Positions 1 through 8,289 are shown, counted from the stretch's first letter. The stretch is DNA of 64,000 nt from Thermoplasmata archaeon (GCA_021792255.1 JAJYUZ010000001.1:186001-250000), one strand, 5' to 3'. Numbers and translations are program-made. Notes: a model not told the origin generated them from the letters alone.

Positions 1-316
1 TGTTGCTCTGGTTGGCCGAATTAGTGAGAATAAAATTTTTTTTGTAATTTAGGAATTGAGACTCTGTTACCGTCCACTTTCGAGCCATTTCGAGAAACTC
101 TTTTGGATAGGTCTTAATGACCATGAAGAGCATGTAGAGTTCCTTATTGAGCTCATTGTAGACAGTTCTCGGCGCATTGACATTCAATGAGACATTACCA
201 GAGCCACCAAAGACATCTACAAGAGCATTGGCTCCTGACGCGCCAAATCCTTTTAATATCTCTGGCATGAGTAAATTTTTTGCCCCCGGATACTTGATCA
301 ATCTAGTTATAGCCAT
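1..316 (-). CDS. DNA adenine methylase (Dam/MT-A70-unrelated N6-A type), C-terminus cut by window edge
   Basis: Reading the minus strand from an ATG at 316 gives an open frame of 105 codons running off the window. Residues 8-13 read KYPGAK and residues 36-40 FGGSG, the SAM-binding FxGxG motif of the D12-class adenine methylase (Dam-like) family; NELNKEL (54-60) matches the conserved segment that follows it. The DPPY catalytic motif would lie beyond the window, so activity cannot be judged. It transfers a methyl group from SAM to adenine N6 in DNA, usually in restriction-modification or as a solitary methylase. A plus-strand ORF at 177-395 is its antisense shadow. A GTG seven codons upstream is an alternative start. 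Confidence 0.8.
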   Translation of the reverse strand, partial: MAITRLIKYPGAKNLLMPEILKGFGASGANALVDVFGGSGNVSLNVNAPRTVYNELNKELYMLFMVIKTYPKEFLEMARKWTVTESQFLNYKKNFILTNSANQSN

Positions 317-410
317 TCTAATCTTTCTTCCACACACGAATTCTTTGCAAATTCCGCCATTTAATACTCAAAACAGGAATGTCGACCCCCTTTAGACTCA
401 AATAATCAGC

Positions 411-836
411 TCACTTTAGCCCCTGGTTTTGGTAATGACCGGAGCGAACTTCATACGTCTTTACAGCTTCCTTGTCCATATTGAGAAATATCATCTGGAA
501 AACGCCCTTCTCTTTTGCAATTTCTACCGTCTCTTCTCCGAGATTTTTTAAGTAGAATCTGATCTTTCCACGGAAGCCTGCATCTACAAAGCCAAAGCTG
601 GCTACTACACCTCTCCTCGCATAACTAGATCTCAGGAACATCATGGAACCAATGAATCCGGGAAGTGAAACGGTTTCGACTGTTTCTACCTGTGCTCCCC
701 CGTTCGGCTCAATAACGACTCTTTCAGTAATGCTGAAATCATACCCGTTGGGAGTCAGCTTACTAGGGTCAAATGGGTCTATGGACATAGTACCGTTCTG
801 AATAAGCTCAAGAAGAGTGCCATCAGATACAATCAT
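411..836 (-). CDS. dcd: dCTP deaminase / dUTPase family protein
   Basis: A 141-residue trimeric dUTPase-fold protein. The family motifs are visible: MIVSD at the N-terminus (typical MILSD), RSSYARRG (69-76), VDAGFRGKI (84-92) and YQNQGL (135-140). Members convert dCTP to dUTP and/or dUTP to dUMP, feeding dTMP synthesis and limiting uracil in DNA. The ATG at 836 is preferred over the TTG two codons upstream because it gives the standard N-terminus. Odd: the residue that aligns with the catalytic Glu of dCTP deaminases (GKITLE-type strand) is Tyr95 (GKIRFY), so deaminase activity is doubtful and a dUTPase-only or altered role is possible. The dUTPase-type Asp of the VDAG motif is kept. Divergently transcribed from the next gene across only 37 bp. 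Confidence 0.75.
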   Translation of the reverse strand: MIVSDGTLLELIQNGTMSIDPFDPSKLTPNGYDFSITERVVIEPNGGAQVETVETVSLPGFIGSMMFLRSSYARRGVVASFGFVDAGFRGKIRFYLKNLGEETVEIAKEKGVFQMIFLNMDKEAVKTYEVRSGHYQNQGLK

Positions 837-873
837 ATTCAAAGAAAACTTTTATGTTTAAAATATTTGTCAA

Positions 874-1941
874 ATGATGTTCGATAGAGAAACTGTGAAT
901 GCTTTCTCAGGAGGTTATAAGATTTCAGAGTCTGGTATTGTAACACTGTTTGGAAGACCCACTGTTTCATCGCTGAAGCGAGTGATCGCTTTCCCCGTCT
1001 CCCTTTCTATTCATTCTCTGGTCAGGAAAAGTGAAACCGTTGTCTGGAAAGGGACAAATACCATTGAAATCCCTTACAAGATTTCCAAGCTTTCGAATGA
1101 TTGGTACGATCCGATCAAATTAATGACAAATATCGCAATCCAAAGAGGCTGGAAGTACGCTCCATTCATTCTTGCACAAGAAGCACTAGGCTATCAATTC
1201 TCTCTTGGATATTACTCAGCATTTGTTGACACACTTGTCCAGGCATTTACATCGGTAAACGAAGTTACCCTCAATACTTCGGAATTTGCACAGATCAGCA
1301 GCGAAATACAGGACAAGATTAGGGAAGAGCATTCAGCATATGAGACTGTAGCGAGGAGACAAGAAAAGGATGGTACAATCCTTTTCTACGATGTGCTTTC
1401 TAATTCATACAGAAATGAAATCGTAAATTTTGAACCTTTTTCTTTGTTTTTAATATCAGAGAACTCGCTGGCTTCTAACCGCGACTTCCAGAAATTCCAG
1501 AAGAGCGTGAAGAGGTTCAAAGAAGAGAACATGTTAAACCGTGACTCCGACTCGTTAAAGTTTCCATATGTTGGGATTAGGAACCACATGAAGAAGGAAG
1601 AAGATACTTACAACCGCATCACTGACGCATTCAACCGGAACGACGTGCAGTCATTTTTATCCGCTATTTCCAAATACTCTCAATCTCTCGGATATAATCT
1701 CGGCGTTTTGTCGGATTTCCAGAAAAATATAGCTCGTCAACTTGACGAATACGGCGTCCAGATGTACGTATTTAATATAAGTGAGTACTCTGGATCGGTA
1801 CTCGTTTTTGCTGATTCGCTAGAACTCGCGAAAATCAAGGAAAATGCGATAAGGGATTACTATAATCTGACCAATAGAACGATTAGAATTGACGAACTAC
1901 AAATACTGAGAGGTTCGTCGAAGGAGCCTGTCTTGCTTTAA
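874..1941 (+). CDS. degenerate GHMP-kinase-like protein (galactokinase-like fold)
   Basis: A 355-residue protein with no clear orthologue recognised. The overall order of segments recalls galactokinase: an early GRPTVSSLKRVIAFP stretch where galactokinases have GRVNLIGEHTDY, a helix-forming segment near residue 105-125 (GYQFSLGYYSAFVDTL) where the GLSSSAA ATP loop should be, a late SLGYNLGVLS segment like the SH-SL region, and near residue 292 YGVQMYVFNISEYSGSVLVF, in the place of GARMTGAGFGGC. The Gly/Ser-rich loops are lost, so it is unlikely to be an active ATP-dependent kinase. It lies just upstream of a sugar-phosphate mutase, which would fit a carbohydrate role. The family call is an inference from pattern only. 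A second Met directly follows the first. Confidence 0.45.
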   Translation: MMFDRETVNAFSGGYKISESGIVTLFGRPTVSSLKRVIAFPVSLSIHSLVRKSETVVWKGTNTIEIPYKISKLSNDWYDPIKLMTNIAIQRGWKYAPFILAQEALGYQFSLGYYSAFVDTLVQAFTSVNEVTLNTSEFAQISSEIQDKIREEHSAYETVARRQEKDGTILFYDVLSNSYRNEIVNFEPFSLFLISENSLASNRDFQKFQKSVKRFKEENMLNRDSDSLKFPYVGIRNHMKKEEDTYNRITDAFNRNDVQSFLSAISKYSQSLGYNLGVLSDFQKNIARQLDEYGVQMYVFNISEYSGSVLVFADSLELAKIKENAIRDYYNLTNRTIRIDELQILRGSSKEPVLL

Positions 1942-2013
1942 CAACCAATCAATTTGTACGTTGAATTTACTAGCGTATTCAGCAAAATATTAGTATCGTC
2001 CTTCTAATGAGGT

Positions 2014-3345
2014 ATGATGCCTCTTTTCGGTACAAATGGAATAAGGGGAGTCCTAAATGAAAACATTACTCCAGAGCTTGGTTATAAATTTGGAATGGCC
2101 GTAGGTACTTTCTATAATGATTCCAGTGTGGCACTCGCCCATGACAACAGGACGACTTCCCATCTGCTCAAGAATGTCGCAGAGGCTGGTTTGTTAAACT
2201 CAGGTAAAAATGTGATCGACTTGGGAATGATACCCACTCCTGCTGCCCAGATCTATTGTAAGCTCAATAAGATACCGGGAATAATGATTACTGCCTCTCA
2301 TAATCCGCCCAATTTCAACGGCTTCAAGGTAATTGCGAAAGATGGCTCTAACCCGGGAAAGACTGAAGAATCAAAAATCGAAGAAGTGATGTCAAACGGA
2401 AATTTCAATAAAATTCAATGGAACTCAATAGGAAAGGTAACAACGGGTGATGCTGTCGAACCTTATTTAAGAGAAATTATAAAGAACGTCAAGGAAGAAG
2501 TCATTAGGCAAAGACATTTTAAGCTGCTAATTGACTGTGCCAATTCAACGACACTTGTGACAACTCCACTCTTGTTGCGAAGATTGGGTGCAGACTATGT
2601 GAGCGTCAATGCAAATTCTGATGGATTCTTTCCGGGAAGAGGTTCTGAGCCTACCGAGGAGAATATAAAGAATCTGATATCGTTCGCAAGGAGCACCAAA
2701 TTTGATATGACGGTAGCCCACGATGGCGATGGAGACAGGGCAGTTTTTCTTGACGAGAGGGGAGAGATGATAGACGGAGACAAGTTTGTTGCAATTGTCG
2801 CTGACCACATTTTAGAAAAAAAGAAGGGAGATTTAGTGTTCCCTGTCGCCTCTAGTTTTCTTATAGATAAAATAGCAGAAAAACACGGTGTCAAAGTCAT
2901 CAGAACCCCCGTAGGAGCTCCGGTCATATCCGAGACCTTGACCAAAATTCACGGACTGATGGGGGGAGAGGAGAATGGAAAGGTAATTCTTCCAGAATAT
3001 CTGAACGGGGGAGATGGGGGGCTGTCTTTGGCTCTAGCCTTGGATATAGTATCTTCCAGAGGGCAGGATATTTCATCGCTTATCAAGAGTGTGCCCGATT
3101 ACAGACTCAGAAGGATCAAGTTGCCACTCCGAGCCGATTTTGATGAAATAAAATCAAAAATAAAAGATCAATATTCAAAGATGAAAGCTGACGAAATCGA
3201 TGGACTTAGGCTAGTTGAAAAGGATAACTTCATTCTTATTCGGAAATCTGGAACAGAGCCTGCGATTAGACTTTATTTAAGTTCTATGAACCAAGAGTGG
3301 ATAGATTCTCGGGAGAGGGAAATCAAGAAGCTCCTGACCGTATAA
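2014..3345 (+). CDS. glmM: phosphoglucosamine mutase / phosphomannomutase (alpha-D-phosphohexomutase)
   Basis: 443 residues, the usual length for the family, which interconverts hexose 1- and 6-phosphates through a phosphoserine. The phosphoserine loop TASHNPP is at 93-99 (Ser95), the Mg-binding loop DGDGDR at 237-242, the sugar-binding GGEENG near 318, and the C-terminal phosphate-binding RKSGTEP near 412. All four catalytic regions look intact. The substrate (glucosamine, mannose or glucose phosphate) cannot be settled from sequence alone. The start has GAGGT directly upstream of two tandem ATG codons (2014 and 2017). It follows the GHMP-like gene by about 70 bp and may share its transcript. 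Confidence 0.9.
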   Translation: MMPLFGTNGIRGVLNENITPELGYKFGMAVGTFYNDSSVALAHDNRTTSHLLKNVAEAGLLNSGKNVIDLGMIPTPAAQIYCKLNKIPGIMITASHNPPNFNGFKVIAKDGSNPGKTEESKIEEVMSNGNFNKIQWNSIGKVTTGDAVEPYLREIIKNVKEEVIRQRHFKLLIDCANSTTLVTTPLLLRRLGADYVSVNANSDGFFPGRGSEPTEENIKNLISFARSTKFDMTVAHDGDGDRAVFLDERGEMIDGDKFVAIVADHILEKKKGDLVFPVASSFLIDKIAEKHGVKVIRTPVGAPVISETLTKIHGLMGGEENGKVILPEYLNGGDGGLSLALALDIVSSRGQDISSLIKSVPDYRLRRIKLPLRADFDEIKSKIKDQYSKMKADEIDGLRLVEKDNFILIRKSGTEPAIRLYLSSMNQEWIDSREREIKKLLTV

Positions 3346-3365
3346 TTTATAGGAACAGAAACAAA

Positions 3366-3388
3366 AGCCTTATATTTTTATCAAGGCT
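3366..3388 (+). promoter_or_regulatory. hsp20 promoter: TATA box bracketed by an inverted repeat
   Basis: AGCCTT (3366-3371) and AAGGCT (3383-3388) form a perfect 6-bp inverted repeat around an AT-rich TATA-like box (tatattttta, 3371-3380). The ATG of hsp20 follows at 3397. The layout suits a repressor that would block TBP/TFB, for example a heat-shock regulator; the regulator is not identified. Confidence 0.45.
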
Positions 3389-3396
3389 CTATATTT

Positions 3397-3762
3397 ATGC
3401 AAATTGGCATAGAAGAAGTTGTAAAGAAGGCAGGACAAAGAATAAAAACAATTTCTGAAGTCTTCTATCCTCCGATTGACATTTCTGAAGATGGAGAGGA
3501 AATACACATTTATCTTGATCTCCCGGGATTCAATAAAGAGGATGTAAGAATACTAAGCACGAAATCTGGATTGAAGGTGTCTGGGAGCAGGAAGAAGAAA
3601 CTGGCGGGAAAAGTAGTTTACGAAGAAAGAGTGGAGGAGTTTTCGAAATTCATTAGAATGAACAGCGAGTTCGAGTCAGAATCCATCAGGGCCTCGATGG
3701 ATAGTGGTGTGTTGGAAATAACGGTAAAGAGGAAAGAAGTCAAGACTGTTCCTATTAGTTAA
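3397..3762 (+). CDS. small heat shock protein, Hsp20/alpha-crystallin family
   Basis: 121 residues, compact for an archaeal sHSP. The alpha-crystallin domain starts at PPIDISEDGEEIHIYLDLPG and ends with DSGVLEITVKRKE, the family's (A/D)-x-GVL signature. The C-terminal tail ends in V-P-I-S, matching the I/V-x-I/V anchor used for oligomer assembly. It would act as an ATP-independent holdase in the cytoplasm. The N-terminal arm is short (about 25 residues). The gene has its own TATA-like promoter with an inverted repeat and overlaps the convergent UbiB-type gene by 4 bp. Confidence 0.93.
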   Translation: MQIGIEEVVKKAGQRIKTISEVFYPPIDISEDGEEIHIYLDLPGFNKEDVRILSTKSGLKVSGSRKKKLAGKVVYEERVEEFSKFIRMNSEFESESIRASMDSGVLEITVKRKEVKTVPIS

Positions 3763-5285
3763 TTCCGAAATGAAAGAACGGCGAATACTGCAGCTCCCGC
3801 GAAAAGAACTAAGCCATAAAGAGTGCTAGTTATAACGATTGCTCCAGAAACGAGAAATCCTGACGCAATTATGGCACTTGAGTAATTTGAATTCTTCTTT
3901 TTTGGTTGTGGCCTGTTGAGATTCTTGATGAGGTCTGGAATAGATAGATAGTCAGTAACCAGTTTTTGTATTCTATTTGGTAGATCTAATATTCTACTCT
4001 TCAAAATTTTGTAAGGAGCCTTCTCTTCTTTCATTATTTCGCCGACGACACTGACGAAATTGAAATTTTTATCCAAGGTCTTGCAAACACCATCCAGGAT
4101 CACCGACATCCTGGCGAATAGAGCTAAGTTGTAAGGTAGTCTGAACGGAAACCTAAACAGAACAGTATTTGCTCGGTGAACCAGTTCCTCGTACTCGATC
4201 TTATCCAGCTCCTCTCCCTCGAGATCCCTAAAAATTGTGTTCAGTACCTGTTCCATGAAAACTTTATCCGCAAGAGGATCGATCAGATCTATATCAACGA
4301 GCACGCTCAAAAGGTGCCTGGCGTCAAGGGCAGAGAGGTAATAATATCCCATAAGCAACTTGTCTCTCATATTTTCGGTAAGTTCCGAGGTCATACCGTA
4401 GTCCAATAAAACTAACTTGTCGTCCTTACTCCAACCCAGATTACCTGGATGAGGATCAGCGTGAAATCGACCTTCCCTTAAAGCTAGTCTTAGGAACAAT
4501 TCCTCAATTATTTTGGCTAATTTGACCGTGTTAACGTTGTTGAGCTTGAGTTCATCAAGATCGGTAATCTTAATGAAATCCAAGTACTCCATCACCAGCA
4601 CCTTGGCCGTGGAAAGTTCCGTGTAAACCTTTGGAACTTCAACTTCCATTTCGAGTTCTAGCTCCCCTATCTTATCACCTATAATGCCGATCGACTCCGC
4701 TTCTCTCTTATAATCAAGTTCGAGATCCAGGCTAGATAGAAATTGTTCCACAAACGCAGATAAAGAAAACGTCTTTCCAGTGTAGCGCTCTAGTAGCCCA
4801 ACAAAAGCATAGATCTTGTCCCGATCTTTTCTTATCGTCTTGTGAATATTTGGTCTGTTCACTTTTACTGCTACATCTTTGCCTTTATATTTGGCTCTAT
4901 ACACAAGACCCAAACTTGCTCCAGATATTCCAGACTCATCAAATTCGTCAAATTTTTCATCGATTTTTCCAATCTCAGATTCAATGAGTTCTCTTACAGG
5001 TTCAAATGGAGGCATCGGTACGGAGTCCTGAAGATCCGTTAACACTTCGATGTATTCTTCAGGGACCACATCCCTTCTAGACGAGAGAAGTTGACCAAGC
5101 TTTATAAAGAGTGGACCCGAGCTTATCATGGCGTCTCTCAGTTTGACTGCTTCCTTAATACTCCTCGCTCTGTCAGGTGGCTTTCCAGTCTTATCTAAAG
5201 TTGTCCGGTACCTTTTTAGGAATCTTGCTCTCGGGTAGTACCTAATGGCAACTCCTAATCCCCTGATTTTTCCTGTGAGGGTCAT
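3759..5285 (-). CDS. ABC1/UbiB (AarF) family atypical kinase, membrane-anchored
   Basis: 508 residues. The family-specific KxGQ motif appears in IKLGQLLSSRRDVVP, the unusual nucleotide loop in GASLGLVYRAK, the Lys strand in VAVKVNRPNI, the catalytic loop in HADPHPGNLGW and the metal site in LLDYGMTSE. Two hydrophobic helices at the very C-terminus (roughly 468-505) would anchor it in the membrane, as in bacterial UbiB and mitochondrial COQ8. Relatives support isoprenoid lipid/quinone biology and act as ATPases rather than protein kinases; in an archaeon the partner is probably menaquinone or lipid metabolism (inference). It is convergent with hsp20. Confidence 0.9.
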   Translation of the reverse strand: MTLTGKIRGLGVAIRYYPRARFLKRYRTTLDKTGKPPDRARSIKEAVKLRDAMISSGPLFIKLGQLLSSRRDVVPEEYIEVLTDLQDSVPMPPFEPVRELIESEIGKIDEKFDEFDESGISGASLGLVYRAKYKGKDVAVKVNRPNIHKTIRKDRDKIYAFVGLLERYTGKTFSLSAFVEQFLSSLDLELDYKREAESIGIIGDKIGELELEMEVEVPKVYTELSTAKVLVMEYLDFIKITDLDELKLNNVNTVKLAKIIEELFLRLALREGRFHADPHPGNLGWSKDDKLVLLDYGMTSELTENMRDKLLMGYYYLSALDARHLLSVLVDIDLIDPLADKVFMEQVLNTIFRDLEGEELDKIEYEELVHRANTVLFRFPFRLPYNLALFARMSVILDGVCKTLDKNFNFVSVVGEIMKEEKAPYKILKSRILDLPNRIQKLVTDYLSIPDLIKNLNRPQPKKKNSNYSSAIIASGFLVSGAIVITSTLYGLVLFAGAAVFAVLSFRN

Positions 5286-5351
5286 TTAGGCTTAAGAGTA
5301 TTCTTGTGTATAAGTGTATTTTATTTTATATCGTCAATTTTCGTTTTAAAT

Positions 5352-5374
5352 TAAGACGATTTATAGACGTCTTA
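5352..5374 (+). promoter_or_regulatory. purA-region promoter: TATA box inside a 7-bp inverted repeat
   Basis: TAAGACG (5352-5358) and CGTCTTA (5368-5374) flank a TATA-like atttatag core. The core centre is about 30 nt before the ATG of the short ORF at 5393, the distance expected for leaderless transcription. The repeat looks like an operator overlapping the promoter. Confidence 0.45.
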
Positions 5375-5392
5375 TTTGGCTGACAGGGCTAA

Positions 5393-5464
5393 ATGACCTC
5401 ATTGAAATTCTTTGTAGACGAATTGGAAAGAAGGGTGCGCTATGAAAAGTTATTATCCGTATGA
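5393..5464 (+). CDS. possible 23-residue leader ORF upstream of purA
   Basis: An ATG at 5393, placed about 30 nt after a TATA-like box, opens a 23-codon frame that starts MTSLKFFVDELERR and stops at 5464, 22 nt before purA. It would be translated first if the transcript is leaderless. The peptide would be a charged helix. No family is recognised and the frame may simply be 5' leader sequence. Confidence 0.25.
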   Translation: MTSLKFFVDELERRVRYEKLLSV

Positions 5465-5485
5465 ACATATGGTTAAAAGGTTCGA

Positions 5486-6697
5486 ATGGACACCTTGACT
5501 GTAGTAGGCTGCCAGTTTGGAGATGAAGGTAAGGGAAAGGTCATAGATTATTTGTCCAAGGATTTTGATGTGAGCGTAAGATTCAACGGAGGAGAAAATG
5601 CTGGACACACAGTTGTAGTGGGTGATAAGACAATAAAATATCATTTGGTTCCTGCTGGATTTCTTGGATCGAAGACAGTTGTCATTGCTAATGGCGTAGT
5701 TATAAACATAAAGAAACTGGTCGAAGAGATAGAATTCTTAAAAACCTTCAAGAGCAGTATCAATTTGAAGATATCGGAAATGGCACACGTTGTAACGGAG
5801 CTTCATTTTAAACGCGATAGTTATTTAGAACAAGTCAGAGGTGCGGGACACATTGGAACTACCCTCAAAGGGATTGGACCCGCCTATGAATCAAAGTTTG
5901 GAAGATACGGCATAAGACTCGTTGACTTTCGAGACAGAAAGAAGCTGCTAGGAAACCTATCCTTGATCAGTAAGATATACCAGATACCATTTGATGAAAA
6001 GTACGTCGATAGTCTACTCGAGGATTATCAAATGATTGAGCGTTATATTTCTGACACTCGATCGTATTTAGAAAATGAGATTGAAAATGGAAAGAGGGTG
6101 CTCTTCGAAACTGCACAGGGAACCTTTATTGATGTTGAATCCGGGACATATCCTTTTGTGACGTCGTCTTACACTACTTCGGGCGGAGTGACGGTAGGAA
6201 CTGGACTTTCGCCCAGATATTTCAGCAAGTTTCTCGGAGTAGCCAAGGCGTACACAACGCGAGTCGGCGAGGGTATGTTTCCTACAGAGATGTTTGGTCA
6301 AGAAGCAGATGTTTTGAGAAACTTTGGAAATGAATTTGGGACGACCACGGGAAGACCTAGGCGAGTTGGACACTTAGATATCCCAATGCTCAGAAGAGCT
6401 GTCAAGCTGAACTCTCTCGACTATATCGCATTGACGAAAGTGGATGTATTGGGAAAGATGGATAGCATTAAGGTTGCAGTATCTTACGAATCTAATGGAT
6501 CAGAGATAAAGGAATTCGATCCTTCAAGGGTTCCAGATAAAGTCAACTATGAGACCTTTAAGTCTTGGAGAGACGATGCAAGCAATTTGCAGAAGTATAT
6601 AGATTTCATCCAGAGCGAGTTAAAAGTTCCTATAGTGTTGATCGGGACCGGAGAGAAAAGGGATGCAATAAAGGTCAACGGGCGGCTAGCTTTATGA
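5486..6697 (+). CDS. purA: adenylosuccinate synthetase
   Basis: 403 residues. It joins IMP and aspartate using GTP, the first committed step to AMP. The N-terminal CQFGDEGKGKV is the GTP P-loop of the family with its catalytic Asp and Lys; NGGENAGHT holds the catalytic His; later GAGHIGTTLKGIGPAYESK and FGTTTGRPRRVG carry the IMP-binding segments; the GTP base is contacted by ALTKVDVLG near residue 310. It is slightly shorter than bacterial PurA (about 430), as usual in archaea. A regulated-looking promoter and a short leader ORF precede it. Confidence 0.95.
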   Translation: MDTLTVVGCQFGDEGKGKVIDYLSKDFDVSVRFNGGENAGHTVVVGDKTIKYHLVPAGFLGSKTVVIANGVVINIKKLVEEIEFLKTFKSSINLKISEMAHVVTELHFKRDSYLEQVRGAGHIGTTLKGIGPAYESKFGRYGIRLVDFRDRKKLLGNLSLISKIYQIPFDEKYVDSLLEDYQMIERYISDTRSYLENEIENGKRVLFETAQGTFIDVESGTYPFVTSSYTTSGGVTVGTGLSPRYFSKFLGVAKAYTTRVGEGMFPTEMFGQEADVLRNFGNEFGTTTGRPRRVGHLDIPMLRRAVKLNSLDYIALTKVDVLGKMDSIKVAVSYESNGSEIKEFDPSRVPDKVNYETFKSWRDDASNLQKYIDFIQSELKVPIVLIGTGEKRDAIKVNGRLAL

Positions 6698-6756
6698 CAA
6701 TCGTCCACAATTAGCGGAATCAAGTATTGTAGCCTGCCCTAGCAAAATTCCATAAC

Positions 6757-6765
6757 ATTTATAGA
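6757..6765 (+). promoter_or_regulatory. TATA-like box of the PUA-protein gene
   Basis: An AT-rich atttatag element is centred about 26 nt upstream of the GTG at 6787, consistent with a leaderless mRNA and supporting that start. Confidence 0.4.
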
Positions 6766-6786
6766 TAAAGGATAATTCATAAAATA

Positions 6787-7215
6787 GTGAAGAGGCACTT
6801 TCTATCGAAGAGGGAGACCAAAGAATTTAAAGTTCTTCTGGATAGTTTTGGTATATCGGTGGAATCTAAAACTCTCGAAATTGAGGAAAACGACCGCTCA
6901 ACAATCTACGACGGTGCGACACCAATCTTGGTAAAGTACCAAGATAAATGGCTGCCGACAATGAAAATCATGAAGTTCAAGGACTTTCCAAGAGTAGTCA
7001 TCGATCAGGGCGCGTATAACGGAATTAAGAACGGTGCTAACTTGTATTCTGCGGGGATAAAGAATGTCGTTGGAAATCTCAAAAGGGGGTCTACGTGCAT
7101 TATAGAAGATGTTACTGGAAGACAGATAGGTTCTGCATCTGTAGAGTCAGATGAGACAGAAATTCGGAGCAAGAAAAAGGGATCCTACCTCAAAGTCTAT
7201 GAGCTATATCGCTAG
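6787..7215 (+). CDS. PUA-domain RNA-binding protein (archaeal MCT-1-like, Ta1423 type)
   Basis: 142 residues starting at GTG. The first 65 residues form the pre-PUA domain typical of this archaeal family (KRHFLSKRETKEFKVLL), and the C-terminal half is a PUA domain with the characteristic VVIDQGAYNGIKNGANLYSAGI strand-loop-helix and GSASVESDETE. It resembles T. acidophilum Ta1423 and the eukaryotic translation factors MCT-1/DENR-like in architecture. It probably binds tRNA or ribosomal RNA; no enzymatic domain is present. It stands alone between purA and the dipeptidase gene, each with its own TATA-like box. Confidence 0.82.
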   Translation: MKRHFLSKRETKEFKVLLDSFGISVESKTLEIEENDRSTIYDGATPILVKYQDKWLPTMKIMKFKDFPRVVIDQGAYNGIKNGANLYSAGIKNVVGNLKRGSTCIIEDVTGRQIGSASVESDETEIRSKKKGSYLKVYELYR

Positions 7216-7282
7216 CTTCGCTTAGTTTAATAAAGCTATCAAAAACTTACGAGAACCAGTTTCAGTACCTCCAAGAAGAAGG

Positions 7283-7290
7283 ATTAAATA
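7283..7290 (+). promoter_or_regulatory. TATA-like box of the dipeptidase gene
   Basis: attaaata is centred about 25 nt before the GTG at 7312, which fits leaderless transcription and supports the GTG start. Confidence 0.4.
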
Positions 7291-7311
7291 TGCGTCTCTG
7301 CCTAAAGAACT

Positions 7312-8250
7312 GTGAATCTGATCGACCTTCATCAAGATATGGCAATTACTTCTCAGAGGGCAGATGTGATTTCTTCGACAGAGCAATCTAACATTGAGGC
7401 CTTGAGGAAATTTGAGAATGTACTCGTATTCGGAGTAAGCTTCCCGCACATTTCTGTAATCAATGATAGGGGAGAGGAACTAAGCAAACAATATAGAACT
7501 CAATCGAGGGCAACTGTAGCCATCTGGGAAGATTTGATGGAACAATTGAAGTTCTATAAGTACGTAGAAAGAAAGAGGCTTGTATCTATCGTCCTGAGCA
7601 ATAAGGACCTGGAAATCAACGGAACCAAGATTCTCTTAAGCTTGGAAGGAACGGATTGTTTAAGAGATCCGTATGACTTATTTCTTCTAAAAGATCTGGG
7701 ACTTAGAAGTATCGGTCTTACCTGGAATTATGACACAAAGTTTGCCTCAGCCGCAATGTCAAAGAAAGATTATGGTTTGACAGGATTTGGTGAAGAACTA
7801 GTCACGTTTTCTAATGAACAGAACGTCATAGTTGACTTGGCTCACGCAAGCAGGAACACAATTTTAGATACTTGTGCATTGACCACGAAGCCGGTCATCT
7901 CTTCGCACGGAAATATAAAGGCAGTCCATGATCACGTTAGAAATCTTGACGATGAATGCATAGAAGCAATATCCAAGACGGGTGGAGTTGTTGGAATAAC
8001 TGCTATCAGAACGACACTAAGTAATGACCCATCTATTGACGATCTTGTGAGACATATGGAGTATGTCGGCGATAATTTTGGATGGGAGCACGTTGCTCTT
8101 GGAACCGATTTTCTGGGCATTGACGAGACTCCGAGAGGATTTGAGAACGTCTCAAAGGTAGCAGCGCTTTCAAATCTACTTGGCTCGCACTCGAAACAAG
8201 TGCTATGGGACAATCCTCTAAGGGTAATAAGCAAAGTACTTCCCGTCTGA
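7312..8250 (+). CDS. membrane-dipeptidase family metallohydrolase (peptidase M19)
   Basis: 312 residues. The N-terminal DLHQDM is the D-x-H-x-D zinc ligand pair of renal-dipeptidase-like enzymes; the bridging Glu is in LSLEGTD; two His ligands appear in DLAHAS and ISSHGN; the C-terminal ALGTDFLG carries the conserved Asp. These enzymes cleave dipeptides, including those with D-residues, in a TIM-barrel with two zincs. There is no signal peptide, so it should be cytoplasmic, where it could finish off peptides made by proteasome and aminopeptidases (inference). The protein is a little shorter than bacterial relatives (about 330-400). Confidence 0.88.
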   Translation: MNLIDLHQDMAITSQRADVISSTEQSNIEALRKFENVLVFGVSFPHISVINDRGEELSKQYRTQSRATVAIWEDLMEQLKFYKYVERKRLVSIVLSNKDLEINGTKILLSLEGTDCLRDPYDLFLLKDLGLRSIGLTWNYDTKFASAAMSKKDYGLTGFGEELVTFSNEQNVIVDLAHASRNTILDTCALTTKPVISSHGNIKAVHDHVRNLDDECIEAISKTGGVVGITAIRTTLSNDPSIDDLVRHMEYVGDNFGWEHVALGTDFLGIDETPRGFENVSKVAALSNLLGSHSKQVLWDNPLRVISKVLPV

Positions 8251-8289
8251 GTCACTCTTTTTGTCCCCTAAGAAAAACTTACGGTCGAC

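Noticed and set aside
177..395. 72-residue plus-strand ORF near the left edge
   Set aside because: It is the antisense of the adenine methylase frame (1-316), whose conserved KYPGAK and FGGSG motifs show the true strand.
5479..5489. GGTTCGAATGG, another T-loop-like string
   Set aside because: It spans the purA start codon and the upstream sequence gives no cloverleaf.
7222..7449. 75-residue minus-strand ORF around the dipeptidase start
   Set aside because: Antisense to the conserved DLHQDM start region and the TATA box of that gene.
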